Shown here piece after piece: positions 44,490 through 55,487 of a stretch of DNA of 64,000 nt. The notes beneath the pieces were generated by a model, which was not told the origin of the DNA, did not search any database, and worked only from the letters and a program-made list of their open reading frames with translations. The DNA lies in NCBI GenBank assembly GCA_029959085.1, contig JARWIR010000002.1, forward strand, positions 60,752,154 through 60,816,153, in the 5' to 3' direction. Numbering within the stretch: position 1 is the first letter of the stretch; the number at the start of each line of letters is the position of its first letter. A program made the position numbers and the translations under genes. The DNA is from Nemophila menziesii. Taxonomy: Eukaryota > Streptophyta > Magnoliopsida > Boraginales > Hydrophyllaceae.

Positions 44490-45900
44490 ACAGTGTTTAA
44501 TTCTTGGCCTCCGTTACCGGAGCCTGAGAGAAGCTTCAGACCTTACAACAAACGTGTTCGTGAGGAAAGAGCCTTAAGAAGAGCTATGGCAGGCGTACAA
44601 GAGCAGTTAGATCCACCCACTTGTAATCCCACCTGAAGGATTACCATACTTTGCACCAGGAGGGCCACCACCATTTATCCCACCTGGTGTACAACAACAA
44701 GGACAACATCCACTAGGAAGAGGCAACGGGCAAAACAATGTTAATCAGAACCGAGTTGAACAAGACCTACCTGGCCTCGGAGTACCGTTTCATGTTCAAC
44801 CAATAGGTTACCGTCCTCTGTAGATCCAAAACATCAATTTTCGACCCGATCCGGGTATGCTCAGTCAGTTTCAAAGTTTTGGACTCTACAATGGTACAAC
44901 AATTCAAGATCCGGTAAGAGCGATTCAGAATTTTATGCAGATTTGTGATGCTTATGTTACTCCAGGCATTACATGCGAGCAACTGTATTGTCATATGTTT
45001 TCGTTCTTTCTGACCGGTAGAGATGGTGAGTGGCTAGACAGGCAACCACCAGGGACAATTAATTCATGGACAGATTTTCAAGCCGCTTTCTTTAACCGTT
45101 TTTATCCGAAGAGTATGAGACTCAAAGATCAAAGCGAGCTTGTAAAGTTTTGTCAAGAAGATAAAGAAGCAGTAGGAGAAGCATGGGCAAGGTTTCAACA
45201 GAAGTTAGCTAGATGTCTGATCCATCGTTATACCCCCTATCTACAGTTAGCTATATTTTATGAAGGTATCAAAGTAGCAGGTAGACTGAAGGTGGATAAC
45301 ATTAACCAGGTGAGCTAGCTCATCTGGCCAGGGCTCTGTCTCTCAAGTGAGAGGTATAGGGTTCGAATCCTGCAGGTGGAAGAAAGTTATTATGTTTGGA
45401 AAGTTTCCAAGGTCTGAAAACCTCCCTAGAACATGGGCAACCTAGTTCTGATTGCCTGGGGGTATGGTTGGGGAGGCAGTCAAATCTCCCGAGGGACTAG
45501 TCGGGTGTAAGCCCGGGAACCCTCGTCATAAAAAAAAAAGAAGGTGGATAACATTGGGAAAGGAATTTTCGTGTCCATGGACCCTACTGAAGCTACCGAG
45601 GTTTTGGAAAATATTATTGAACAAGATATAATTTTCGTGTCAAAGGAGGAACCAAGAGTTGAAGTTGCACCTACTGTGCAAGAAGAGAAAGAAGAAGAGA
45701 AGGTGGAATCGCCACCTGTTGTTCAAGCAGTGTCATCAACTATTCCTGATACAAATCCAAAAGATAACACTGAACTCAAGATATTTGTAGAGGCGTACAC
45801 TCCTGAAATATCAACGCCCAAATGCTTGAGATTGCGAAGAAAGGTCTTACACCGCAACAAGTTTTTACGCAAGTTATTCCTGAGAAGGAAGCGAGTGTAG
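44490..45900 (+). pseudogene. Gag of element D, broken
   Basis: The N-terminal region is collinear with the Gag of C (SFRPYNKRVREERALRRAM), with a shift or stop near 44635. The capsid-like frame 44857-45318 contains MFSFFLTGRDGEWLDRQPP. A SINE splits it at 45304-45539. After ENIIEQ the frame jumps to an acidic region (45620-45900), so the zinc-knuckle segment present in C is deleted here. Confidence 0.82.
45304..45539 (+). mobile_element. tRNA-derived SINE inside gag of D
   Basis: The 16-bp target duplication GAAGGTGGATAACATT lies at 45288-45303 and 45540-45555. It has an A-box (GTGAGCTAGCTCATCTGG), a B-box (GGGTTCGAATCCTGC) and an A tail (45529-45539). Uninterrupted flanks reconstruct gag. 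It is about 236 bp. Confidence 0.92.
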
Positions 45901-46508
45901 AAGCACCAAGAGAGAACCTGAGAGTCTAAAGAAGAAGTGAAAGAGAGTTACCAACAAAGCTCAAAGATCCGGGAAGTTTTAACCTTCCTATTCAAATAAA
46001 TGGTATGCTCAAGGTAAAAGCTATGTACGATGTGGGTTCTGGTGTGAATCTTATGCCTAAGTCCGTTTTCGAGAGACTTGGACTTCAGAAATCAGAGAAA
46101 GCTCCAGTGAAGTTGCAGTTCGCTGACAACTCAGTTACCATGACATGGGGAACAGTGGAGGACGTCCTAGTCCGAGCAGGTAGTATCGCCATCCCTACTA
46201 ACTTTGTTATACTTGAGTTTGATGCTGATAAGCAGGTTCCAATCATACTTGGACGACCTTTCATGGCCACAAGTCAAAGTGTCATCAACTTCCAAGAAGG
46301 GACCGTTACCCTTCATGCAAAGAACGTATCCGAGACCTTCTATGTCTTGGGAAAGAAACCAAGGAAGTTAGATCCCACCGTTCCTGTCATCCACAGCCTT
46401 TCACATCACAAAGTCCCTCCAGAGAAGATCCACTTAAAACCTGTGGATAATGAGCCAAACATTGAGTTCGGGGTTGGCCATGAAGTACTATGGAAAGCTC
46501 ACAAACGC
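45901..46508 (+). pseudogene. Protease of D, truncated by the edge of E
   Basis: The frame 46005-46601 has the aspartic protease site AMYDVGSGVNLMP, then ILGRPFMATS and the short tail GKKPRKLDPTVPVIH seen in C, ending at HEVLWKAHKR. From 46509 the codons are LTR sequence of E. No RT or integrase core follows. Confidence 0.85.
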
Positions 46509-47773
46509 TATGGAAAGAGATTTGCATGGAAATTGGAGATAAAGGTAACAAAGGCTAAAAATATGGAAAAGGAAAAGCTGCCTAAATCTGAATTTCTGTA
46601 GCAACGCCTAAAGAAGTAGTAATAACTCCGAAAATAAGCCGATTTTGGTAAATCCCTTTCATAGGGACGTAAATAATTCTGTGACGATTCTTTTGGTATA
46701 TTATGGAGCAAAAACCGACCAATAACGAAGAAGATATGCCCAAAACAGTTCAGCAGTAATTATCCCTACGAATTTGAGTTGGGCTTGGAGTCCATTACTT
46801 AACCTCATCTCCAAGAAACAAATTAGGTCAACCTATACACTATAAATACAACCTCTTAACACTCTTAAATCATTCTTGGTGAAACCTTAAACCAAGAGGA
46901 AGCTTACAACACAAGAGAGAAGTCTGGAAGGAGCTGTTCATCATTATGTCTTCTTCTACCTTTAAATTTGTAATTTCTTTCTTTTCTTTCATGAACTAAA
47001 TTTCTTTAGCTTGAATTTTAGCATATATGTATGAACCCTACTTTTGATTGACATCTATCTAATTTGGGAACTTAATGTTTTAAATTGAATTATAGTTTTT
47101 ATTCTCTGTTTATGTGTTTGGATTTATATTCTGTGTTCTTGTGGATGGCCACCATATGGAATTACCATCTAGTAGTTAGGTCACCATTGACAACGGTGTT
47201 TAATTACATGTTTAGCACATAACGTCTAGTATTCAGTTTAGATCTGACAAATCAACCTAACTAGATAATCACTATGGTTTAGTTCTTGTGACTATTTACC
47301 AATTACTGGAAAAGTTTGATTAGGAAGCCTTATTGACACAGGTAAATCCTGTTTTAAACTACCGATAGCGAATTGGAATCGATTATTGAAATACTACATA
47401 ATTCACCCTTACATATTTAGAACGACAAAACTAGTGGGGATTACATGCTAATGACTCAAGCTATATTCTCTTATTACTTCTCTTCGTATTTACTTTTCTA
47501 TCTTTTAAATTCTTAGTTTTAATTTAGTTAATTAGAAAATCAAATAAATATCTATTTATCTTTACTTTTATTGCGTTTTATTTGTTCTAGCTTTAATTAT
47601 TTGCACTTGATAATTGCATAAGATTCCCCTAACCTTCGTAGTCTCTGCAGAACGAATCTTAATTATTTAACTAAAACTTGCATACGATCTGTATACTTGC
47701 AGAACCGTTTCAGTCTAGGGTGTTTATCTGCACTTTATTTATATCTTATTTTATCACACCCTAGGCCCCACCA
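46509..47773 (+). repeat. 5' LTR of E, lacking its first 227 bp
   Basis: 1265 bp, matching 55715-56979 of the 3' LTR base for base in length. It begins mid-U3 directly after D codons. Confidence 0.92.
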
Positions 47774-47779
47774 AGTTTT

Positions 47780-47794
47780 TGGCGCCGCTGCCGG
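47780..47794 (+). promoter_or_regulatory. Truncated primer binding site of E
   Basis: Only TGGCGCCGCTGCCGG remains before the join to mid-gag. Confidence 0.8.
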
Positions 47795-48700
47795 AATATT
47801 ATTTAACCTTGTTTTATGGAGGCCTTAATGACAAATCAAGAGAGAAAGCAGATTCGTTAGGAAACGCAGGTTTTGTGTTACTAGATCCTGAAGAGGCTGA
47901 GTTGGGGATGGAAAGAATTCTTGAGAACGAGAGAAGTTGGCCAAAGAGATCAGAAAAAGAAAACACTTCAGAATCTCTGAAGCTTAAAGAATTGGCTCAA
48001 CAAGTCGAAGAGCTACAAGAACAAGCCCGAACATTTTCTCAGGTGAATACAGTACGTGCAATTCCTTCGTGCCCTAGTTGTGGATCAAGAAATCACGTGT
48101 GGGAAGGATGTATGAATAATCCAGGAGTAGCTTCCGTTACCTATCCGCAAGACAACTATTATTCTAATGGTTATACTTATCCTCAAGAGAGCTACACTAA
48201 TTATCAACAACCTCCACAGCAAAAGAGTTAGGTCAGAAAGCAAGAAACTTATCATCAACCCCAACCTCAATCCTATAATCCACCACAACCTATTCAGACA
48301 GAGGCACCCATTGTTGAGAAAACTTGTCAAGAAACCAAGAAAGATCCACCTAAACAATCAATGCAGCTGGCAAAACAAGAACAACTCCAGAGCTTGAATA
48401 CGAGTATGGCTAAATTAATGCAAACAGTTGAAAACAACATGAGTCGTAGCCAAAAGAAGATTCAAACCCAGCAGAAGATTATCAAGCAACTAGAGCATAC
48501 TTTATCACATATGGCAAGTACATTACAAAATCGGCCAAAAGGGCAACTTCCAAGTGATACTATTGCTCATAGAGATGATTCTTGCCACGCAGTTGAGTTG
48601 CGAAGCGGAAAATAACTACCTCCACCAAGACCAGAAACTGAACCAATCCCTATTCCAGAAACCAGGGGGAAGAAATAGTCAAAGATACAGTAGAGGAGGT
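47795..48700 (+). pseudogene. Gag of E, N-terminal half deleted
   Basis: The reading starts at LFYGGLNDKSREKADSLG, the point equivalent to the last third of the capsid in C and F. It keeps the knuckle CPSCGSRNHVWEGC and a Gln-rich linker. Stops fall at 48231 and 48615. A short coiled-coil-like stretch (48361-48540) leads into the GQLPSDT / VELRSGK linker conserved with F. Confidence 0.8.
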
Positions 48701-48752
48701 AGTTAAACCAAAAAGTGTCCAAGCCGAGACACCTGAAAAGACGAGAAAACCA

Positions 48753-51700
48753 GTGGAACTTAATACACGCCCTCCACCACTATACCCTTCACGTGTCAGA
48801 TTGAAGGACAATGACCTGGAATTCAAGAAGTTCGTTGACATGTTGAAGAAATTGGAAGTTAATATTTCTCTTGTTGAAGCTCTCAAGAGAATGCTGACCT
48901 ATCTTAAATTCATGAAAGACATTCTCTCCAACAAGCGAAGTATAGAAACTGGGGAAACAATTGGATTACCTATGGAGTGTAGTGCTATATGTCAAAGTAA
49001 GTTGCCACCAAAGCTAGAAGATCCCGGAAGTTTTACAATTCCCATCGGCATTGGAGATAATTGGACTGGGAAGGCATTATGTGATTTAGGCGCGAGCATC
49101 AATCTCATGCCTAGATCCCTGTTCGAGAAGCTTAATATTGGAGAAGTAGTACCCACATCTGTGGTATTACAAATGGCGGATCGCTCCCTTTCACGACCAA
49201 TAGGTAAAATTGAAGATGTTTTAGTTAAAGCTGGCTCTTTTATTTTTCCTTGTGATTTTATTATTCTTGACTACGACGCGGATAAGAATGTCCCCATCAT
49301 CTTGGGTAGACCATTCTTAGCCACGGGGCGTACACTAATTGATGTTGAGAATGGTGAATTGATCATGAGAGTACAAGACTAACAGATACGATTCAATGTG
49401 TTTAAGGCTATGAAGTTACCAAGTTTGAAAGATGAATGTTTCAAAATAGATGTCATCTGAAAAATTGCGCAAGAAGTCTTCAATGAAGCAAGCTTAGATG
49501 ATGATCTTGACGAAGCCTTAGCACTTGAACCACAAGAGGAACTCGAGATTCCCCCTGAAGATGTTGCTGCATTAGGATCAAATGTACGAGAACTACTCCG
49601 GGAATCAGGTGACATTGAACCAATGAAACAACCATCTATAATATGTCCACCTGTTCTCGAAGAAAAACCACTTCCAGATCATCTGCGTTATGCATATCTA
49701 GGTACGAATAAAACTTTGCCTGTTATTATTTCTGCTAACCTTTCAGGTTCTCAAGAGGAGAAGCTACTTCATGTACTTCGAGCAAACAAAGAAGCAATCA
49801 GATGGACTATTGCCGACATCAAAGGTATTAGTCCTTCCATTTGCAAACACAAAATCATTCTTGAGAACGAAGGTGGGCGATCAATAGAGGGACAAAGAAG
49901 ACTCATGCCAGCTATGAAAGAAGTGGTGAGGAAGGAAGTTATCAAGTTGTTAGATGCAGGAATTATCTATCCGATTGCTAGTAGTGATTGGGGTAGTCCA
50001 GTGCAATGTGTTCCAAAGAAAGGAGGTATCACTACCATCCTTAATGATCAAGGCAAAGCCATACCATCAAGACCAGTTGTGGGGTGGCGAGTGTGCATGG
50101 ATTACCGAAGACTGAACAAAGCTACAAAGAAAGATCACTTCCCGCTACCATTCATTGATCAGATGCTAGAGAAACTTGCAGGGAGAGAGTACTATTGTTT
50201 CCTTGACGGATATTTGGGTTATAATCAGATTTGTGTGGATCCCCTCGATCAACACAAAACAACTTTTACTTGTCCGTTTAGTACTTTTGCTTATAGAAGA
50301 ATGCCGTTTGGTTTATGTAATGCACCTGCCACGTTCCAGAGGTGCATGATGGCGATATTTTGGGACATGATTGATAAATATTTAGAGGTTTTTATGGATG
50401 ATTTTTCGGTGTTTGGAGATAGTTTTGATGATTGTTTGAATAATCTTGAGAAAGTCCTTGTGAGATGTAGAGAAAAAGATCTTGTGCTTAACTGGGAAAA
50501 ATGCCACTTCATGGTTCAAGAGGGAATTGTGTTGGGACATAAAGTTTCGAAGGCCGGGATGGAGGTTGATCGTGCTAAAATTGAAGTTATCAAAATGTTA
50601 CCACCTCCAGTTTCTGTTAAAGGAGTGAGAAGTTTCTTGGGTCACGCAGGATATTATCGAAGATTTATTAAAGATTTCCCCAAGATCGCCAAACCGCTTT
50701 GCTCTTTACTCGAAAAGGATACTCCTTTTAACTTTACTGAAGAATGTCTTCAAGCGTTTTTGACGATTAAGGAGAAACTAATCTCTACACCTATTGTTAT
50801 ACCTCCCGATTGGAAAGCTCCGTTTGAACTTATGTGCGATGCTAGTGACCACGCTATGGGTGTTGTGTTGGGACAGAGGAAAGACAAGATTTTCCACACG
50901 ATTTATTATGCAAGTAAGACTTTTAACGCTGCCCAGATGAATTATACAGTAAAGGAGAAAGAGATGTTGGCCGTGGTATATGCTTTTGACAAATTCCGTT
51001 CATACCTGATTGGAAAGAAAACTGTTGTATACACGGACCATTCAGCTATCAGGTACCTTATGGAGAAAAAGGACGCTAAGACGCGTCTTATTAGATGGGT
51101 ACTGTTGCTTCAAGAATTCGACATAGATATTCGAGACCGAAAAGGATGCGAGAATCAAGTTGCTGATCACTTATCAAGGCTCGAAGGATCTGATGCGAAC
51201 AAAAAACCATTATTGGTTAAAGAGGTATTCCCTGATGAGCAACTTTTTGCTATTAGACATGCTTTTGTGCCATGGTATGCAGATCTAGTCAACCTCATTG
51301 TGAGTGGTGTTTTTCCCAAAGATATCCACCCACAACAAAGACACAGATTAAATCACCAGGCCAAAGAGTATTATTGGGATGAACCGTATCTCTGGAAGAT
51401 TTGTAGTGACCAAGTGGTTAGAAGATGTGTGCATGAAGGTGAAATGGAGAAAATCATTGAAAGTTGTCATAGTTCACCTTATGGAGGTCACTTTAAAGGC
51501 GATAGAACCGCAGCTAAAATTCTTCAATCCGGGTTCTATTCGCCTACCATACATAAAGATTGTCATCGTTTTGTCCAGTCATGTCAGAGATGCCAGTTCA
51601 CTGGAAATATATCAAAAAGAGACGCGATGCCGCTTAACAATATCCTAGAAGTTGAAATCTTTGATGTATGGGGAATATATTTCATGGGACCTTTCATCAT

Positions 51701-52559
51701 TCCCATGGAAATCTTTATATTTTGCTTGCAGTAGATTATGTATCAAAGTTGGTAGAAGCAGTGGCAACACCAAAAAACGATGCTCAAACAGTGATTAAAT
51801 TCTTAAAAACAAACATCTTTTCAAGACATGGTACGCCACGTGTTCTCATCAGTGATAAAGGTACCCACTTTATTAACGCTCCTCTGAGAAACTATCTTCG
51901 TAAGTTTGGAGTGAGACACCGTACTTCAACCGGTTATCACCCACAAACTAACGGTCAAGATGAAGTTTCCAACCGGGATATCAAATCTATTCTTGAGAAG
52001 ACCGTGAATAAATCGAGGAAAGATTGGTCTTTAAAGCTAGATGATGCTCTCTGGGCTTACAGAACAGCATTTAAAACACCAGTTGGGGCGTCTCCATATC
52101 GCATGGTTTACGGAAAAGCGTGTCATCTACCAATTGAACTTGAAGCTCGAGCCTACTGGGCTATTAAAACTCTGAATCTAGACCCAGAATTGGCCGGGAA
52201 ACAAAGGGTGATGCAGTTGAACGAGTTGGAGGAGTTTCGTTATCTTGCCTATGAAAATTCACGCCTCTACAAGGAGAAAACAAAGCGATGGCATGATAAA
52301 CGGCTCCGTCCAAAACCTTTCGAGAGAGGGCAAAAGGGTTTTATTATACAACTCTCGATTTTCGAACTACCCAGGAAAGCTTAAATCCCGTTGGGGAGGA
52401 CCTTACATTGTTACAAAAGTCACACCTCATGGAGCGATTGAAATTGAACATCCAACCGAGCAAAGTACATTCATGGTGAATGGCCAGCGTTTGAAGAGAT
52501 ACCATGACAGTGAGGACTTTGGGCGAGAGGAGACAATCCATCTCGTTGAATGCGCTTAG
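48753..52559 (+). pseudogene. Pol of E: protease-RT-RNase H-integrase, broken
   Basis: Protease (48753-49382) has LCDLGASINLMPRSLF and IILGRPFLATGR. Stops at 49382 and 49458 separate it from a 703-codon frame (49623-51734) with RT motifs ([32 protein letters not shown]), RNase H ([19 protein letters not shown]) and the integrase zinc finger ([13 protein letters not shown]). A shift near 51700 leads to the integrase core (51668-52384) with D in LAVDYVSK, D in ISDKGTHF and E in NGQDEVSN. A second shift near 52340 precedes the GGPYIV end. All catalytic residues are visible despite the breaks. Confidence 0.92.
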
Positions 52560-52774
52560 CCTGAGGTACACGTCTAACTCAAAGACGTTACAAAAGTGCT
52601 CTTGGGAGACACCATTTGTTTTAATTGCTTTTTAGATTAGTTTATTGCTTTGTAGTGTATAATATTAAGTTAGTGTATATTTTTAATTGTGTTTACAAGC
52701 TAATAGGATAGAAAGGTAGTGTGCTATTGTGCAGGAAATGAGTTTGGGGTCAAAAGAAAATTCTTGGAAAAATT

Positions 52775-53135
52775 CGAAGGCTGGTGCGGGGTACCCAAAC
52801 ACCGCACTTATGTACCGCGCTCGAAAAACGCGTACCACGGGTCAAGCACCACGGGTTTTATACCGAGACGAAAAAATGGATGGCTGATAGGCGCGGTGCA
52901 CCGCACCCCTATACCGCACGCCCAAAACGCGTGCCACGGGGTGATGTACCGCGGGTTTTTTGACGAAGTTGCTGCGGGGTACCCATGTACCGCACCCCTA
53001 TACCGCGCGCTCAAAAAACGCGTGCCACAGGGTGCTATCACGGGTATATTACCGAGGCTAAATTTTTTGAGCTACAGCGCTGCGGTGTACCCCCGCGGTA
53101 CACCCATATACCGCAGGGATGTACCGCGCCAGGCG
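52775..53135. repeat. GC-rich palindromic island of E
   Basis: Four loose copies of 'gcggGGTACCc..taccgc' and 'acgcgtgccacggg' units. The same position as in A and C, but the palindrome cores differ (GGTACC, GGTGCACC). Confidence 0.78.
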
Positions 53136-53500
53136 GTTTGTGAAGAATTTGAAGCCCATTCAACTTCTTACCTTACAGGATTAACCCTAGCCTCCCCCAT
53201 ACGAATTTTTCAGACCCAAACACTATATATACACCTTAAAACTTGTGCAAACCTTCACAATTAACACAAAAACTCCACAAATTCTCTCCTCCATCCTCCA
53301 TAAACACAATCTCTTCATCAAATTCATCACACTACACCATTAAAACACCATCAAATTCAACAAGCTTTAAATATTTCTTCCAAGATCCATCAAGAACCCT
53401 TTCTCTTTTATAAATTCCAAGCAACAACCTCAAGCTAAACCAAATTTCCTTAAACTTTTAATCTATCCTTGGTATAACTTGAGTTGTGGGTAAATCAAGC

Positions 53501-53965
53501 ATGAGTAACAGATCTGAAGCTATGGAATACAAGAGAAAGTGCTCTATCCTTGGGAAGAATAAGAAATTGCCTGGAGCCACCATTGAAAAGCCTATCACCA
53601 TTGATGAGGCTACTGAAGAATCAAAAGAAAAGGCACCAGCACAACCACTACCAAAGAAGTTAACTGCTAGAATGTCCATACCATCAAGAAGGCCTTTGAA
53701 GAAGATAAAAATTCAAGACCAAGGTTCTTCTACTTCTTCCTCTGAAATTGTTCATGATCTTCCTCCTTGGGCTCTCAAATTACAAAACGAAATCGAAAGA
53801 TTACAAGAAGATAACAAAGAACTTTGGACGGAAGTCATACAGATGCAATCACAGCCGGACGATTTTACCTTGGAAAGGGATATTGATAGTTATAATGACC
53901 CCTCTGCTTCGGAAGAGGATGAGGATATAATGGATCTCTATGGCCAGCCAGGTAAGTCATTCTAA
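53501..53965 (+). CDS. Small 3' ORF of element E (154 aa, unknown function)
   Basis: The ATG at 53501 follows a polypurine-like tract (53479-53490). The basic N-terminus MEYKRKCSILGKNKKLPGA is nearly identical to that of A. Then come a Glu/Lys-rich linker, KKLTARM, a Ser-rich stretch, PPWALKLQNEIERLQEDNKE (a probable coiled coil), and an acidic tail EEDEDIMDLYGQ. No membrane segment or signal peptide. The frame is intact although gag-pol of E is broken, and it is conserved with 6854-7309. It may bind nucleic acid or Gag; that is a guess from charge and the coiled coil only. Confidence 0.62.
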   Translation: MSNRSEAMEYKRKCSILGKNKKLPGATIEKPITIDEATEESKEKAPAQPLPKKLTARMSIPSRRPLKKIKIQDQGSSTSSSEIVHDLPPWALKLQNEIERLQEDNKELWTEVIQMQSQPDDFTLERDIDSYNDPSASEEDEDIMDLYGQPGKSF

Positions 53966-54044
53966 TTTTCTCAAAAGCTTGTATGCATTAGGTAGTTTTA
54001 GTTAGTTTTAATTTTAAATTTTATTCCATTCCTGAGTCTTTTTC

Positions 54045-54087
54045 GAGTCGTGGGGACACGGCTCACTTTTGAGTTGGGGGTGGGGAT
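54045..54087 (+). promoter_or_regulatory. Conserved hairpin plus internal polypurine-like tract (E)
   Basis: 54045-54064 is GAGTCGTG-GGGA-CACGGCTC (one G-U pair as RNA). 54068-54087 contains TTTTGAGTTGGGGGTGGGG. It lies 80 bases after the small ORF. Confidence 0.6.
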
Positions 54088-55451
54088 TCGTTGTCCTCAT
54101 CTTCTTTTCGTTTTTGCATAAAATTTAAAATTTAGGTTGAATTAAGGAATAGAATATTTTGAATGTACCTATTTGAGCATGATTTTATTAGGTCAATGAT
54201 AGTAAGTAGTATGTTTTTGAAAGATGCAACAAATTTGTTTAGGATGCATGTATGAAAACAGGAAATAAAGGATAGAAAAGTTAATGAGCAATGCTAAGAA
54301 TTCACGTTGAAACTTAGGGATAGTTATTTGGTGTGTAGAACGCGAGGTTTAAAATTAGTTGAAAACCCACTTGTCTATGAACTAATAATGAAAACGTAAC
54401 GAAATCAGGTAGTTAGGAAAATGAATAAGGCAGTTCTTTCATGATAAAACACTTGAAGCCTTTATACTTTCTCACCCTTTTATTTGATTATTGTTAATTA
54501 TCCGTCTTAGCCCCTCTAAGCCTTTCTAAAGCCTTTATTGAACCACATTATAATCCATACCCTTAGTTTATAGGACTTATCTATATGACCCGCACTCAAA
54601 TCGCAAAACCTGAGACAACTCGTTTTAGTGCTTGAGTTTGGGGTGGTGGGATTTCATTATTTAGGGAACATTAGGGTTGGGAATTATATTTGTGATTTTA
54701 TTGATGATGAAATCGTTATTATTGTAACCCTTTGTCGGGGTAATAGTGAATGATAAAGAAGCTACGAGCTAAATTTGCCAACAAGGGCATAAAAAGTATA
54801 TATATATATATATGAAAAAATAGTGTGATATCTCAAAGAGAATCATAGCTATGCAAAAGAAAAAATTGATTTGAAAAGAAAATATATATTCGGACCGGCA
54901 AAGTGAAATTTGTAAATCATCATCAAAGGTTTTAATTGGGATTATTGGGGATGCAAATCAAAAGCATCAATAAATTGGGTTGAGTGAGAACATCTTCGAG
55001 TAAAAACTCAAGCTCTAGGGCGATTCGTTGATGGCTAGTGAGGAGAGAGCCACAAGCTCACTTTTCATTATCCAAATATACCACACCCGTCCTTAAGCCA
55101 AGTTATAACCAAAGACCTTAGGATTTCTAGCTACTAGATGGAGAAACAATTGAGCTATTAGGTAATAGGTAAGTGGACCATTGAATGCTATATTAGGACC
55201 TATGAACAACCTATAGCCATTAACCTGAACTAATTTATCATCCTTTCCTTCTGGCATTGCGAAATTAATCTTAACTTGAATTTATGGATTGTTGATTACA
55301 TGTGTATTAAGCATATTTGTGCATTATTTCTTGAGCATTACTACATGAGACTTTTTAGATATTTTGCTCTAGGATCATTCATTGTGTTCTGTTCTTATTC
55401 TCCTCCGACTCCTTCTTGTTTATTTGGCTACCCTTCTGTTCTTTACTTTTA

Positions 55452-55487
55452 TTGTATCGGGACGATACAACTTTGAGTTGGGGGTCT
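55452..55487 (+). promoter_or_regulatory. Hairpin and polypurine tract of E
   Basis: 55452-55470 is TTGTATCG-GGA-CGATACAA. 55472-55487 is the polypurine tract TTTGAGTTGGGGGTCT, which ends at the LTR. Confidence 0.85.

Noticed and set aside
45310..45375. Possible tRNA gene (A and B boxes)
   Set aside because: It has an A tail and flanking target duplication and does not close into a cloverleaf with an acceptor stem that I can see. It is a SINE head.
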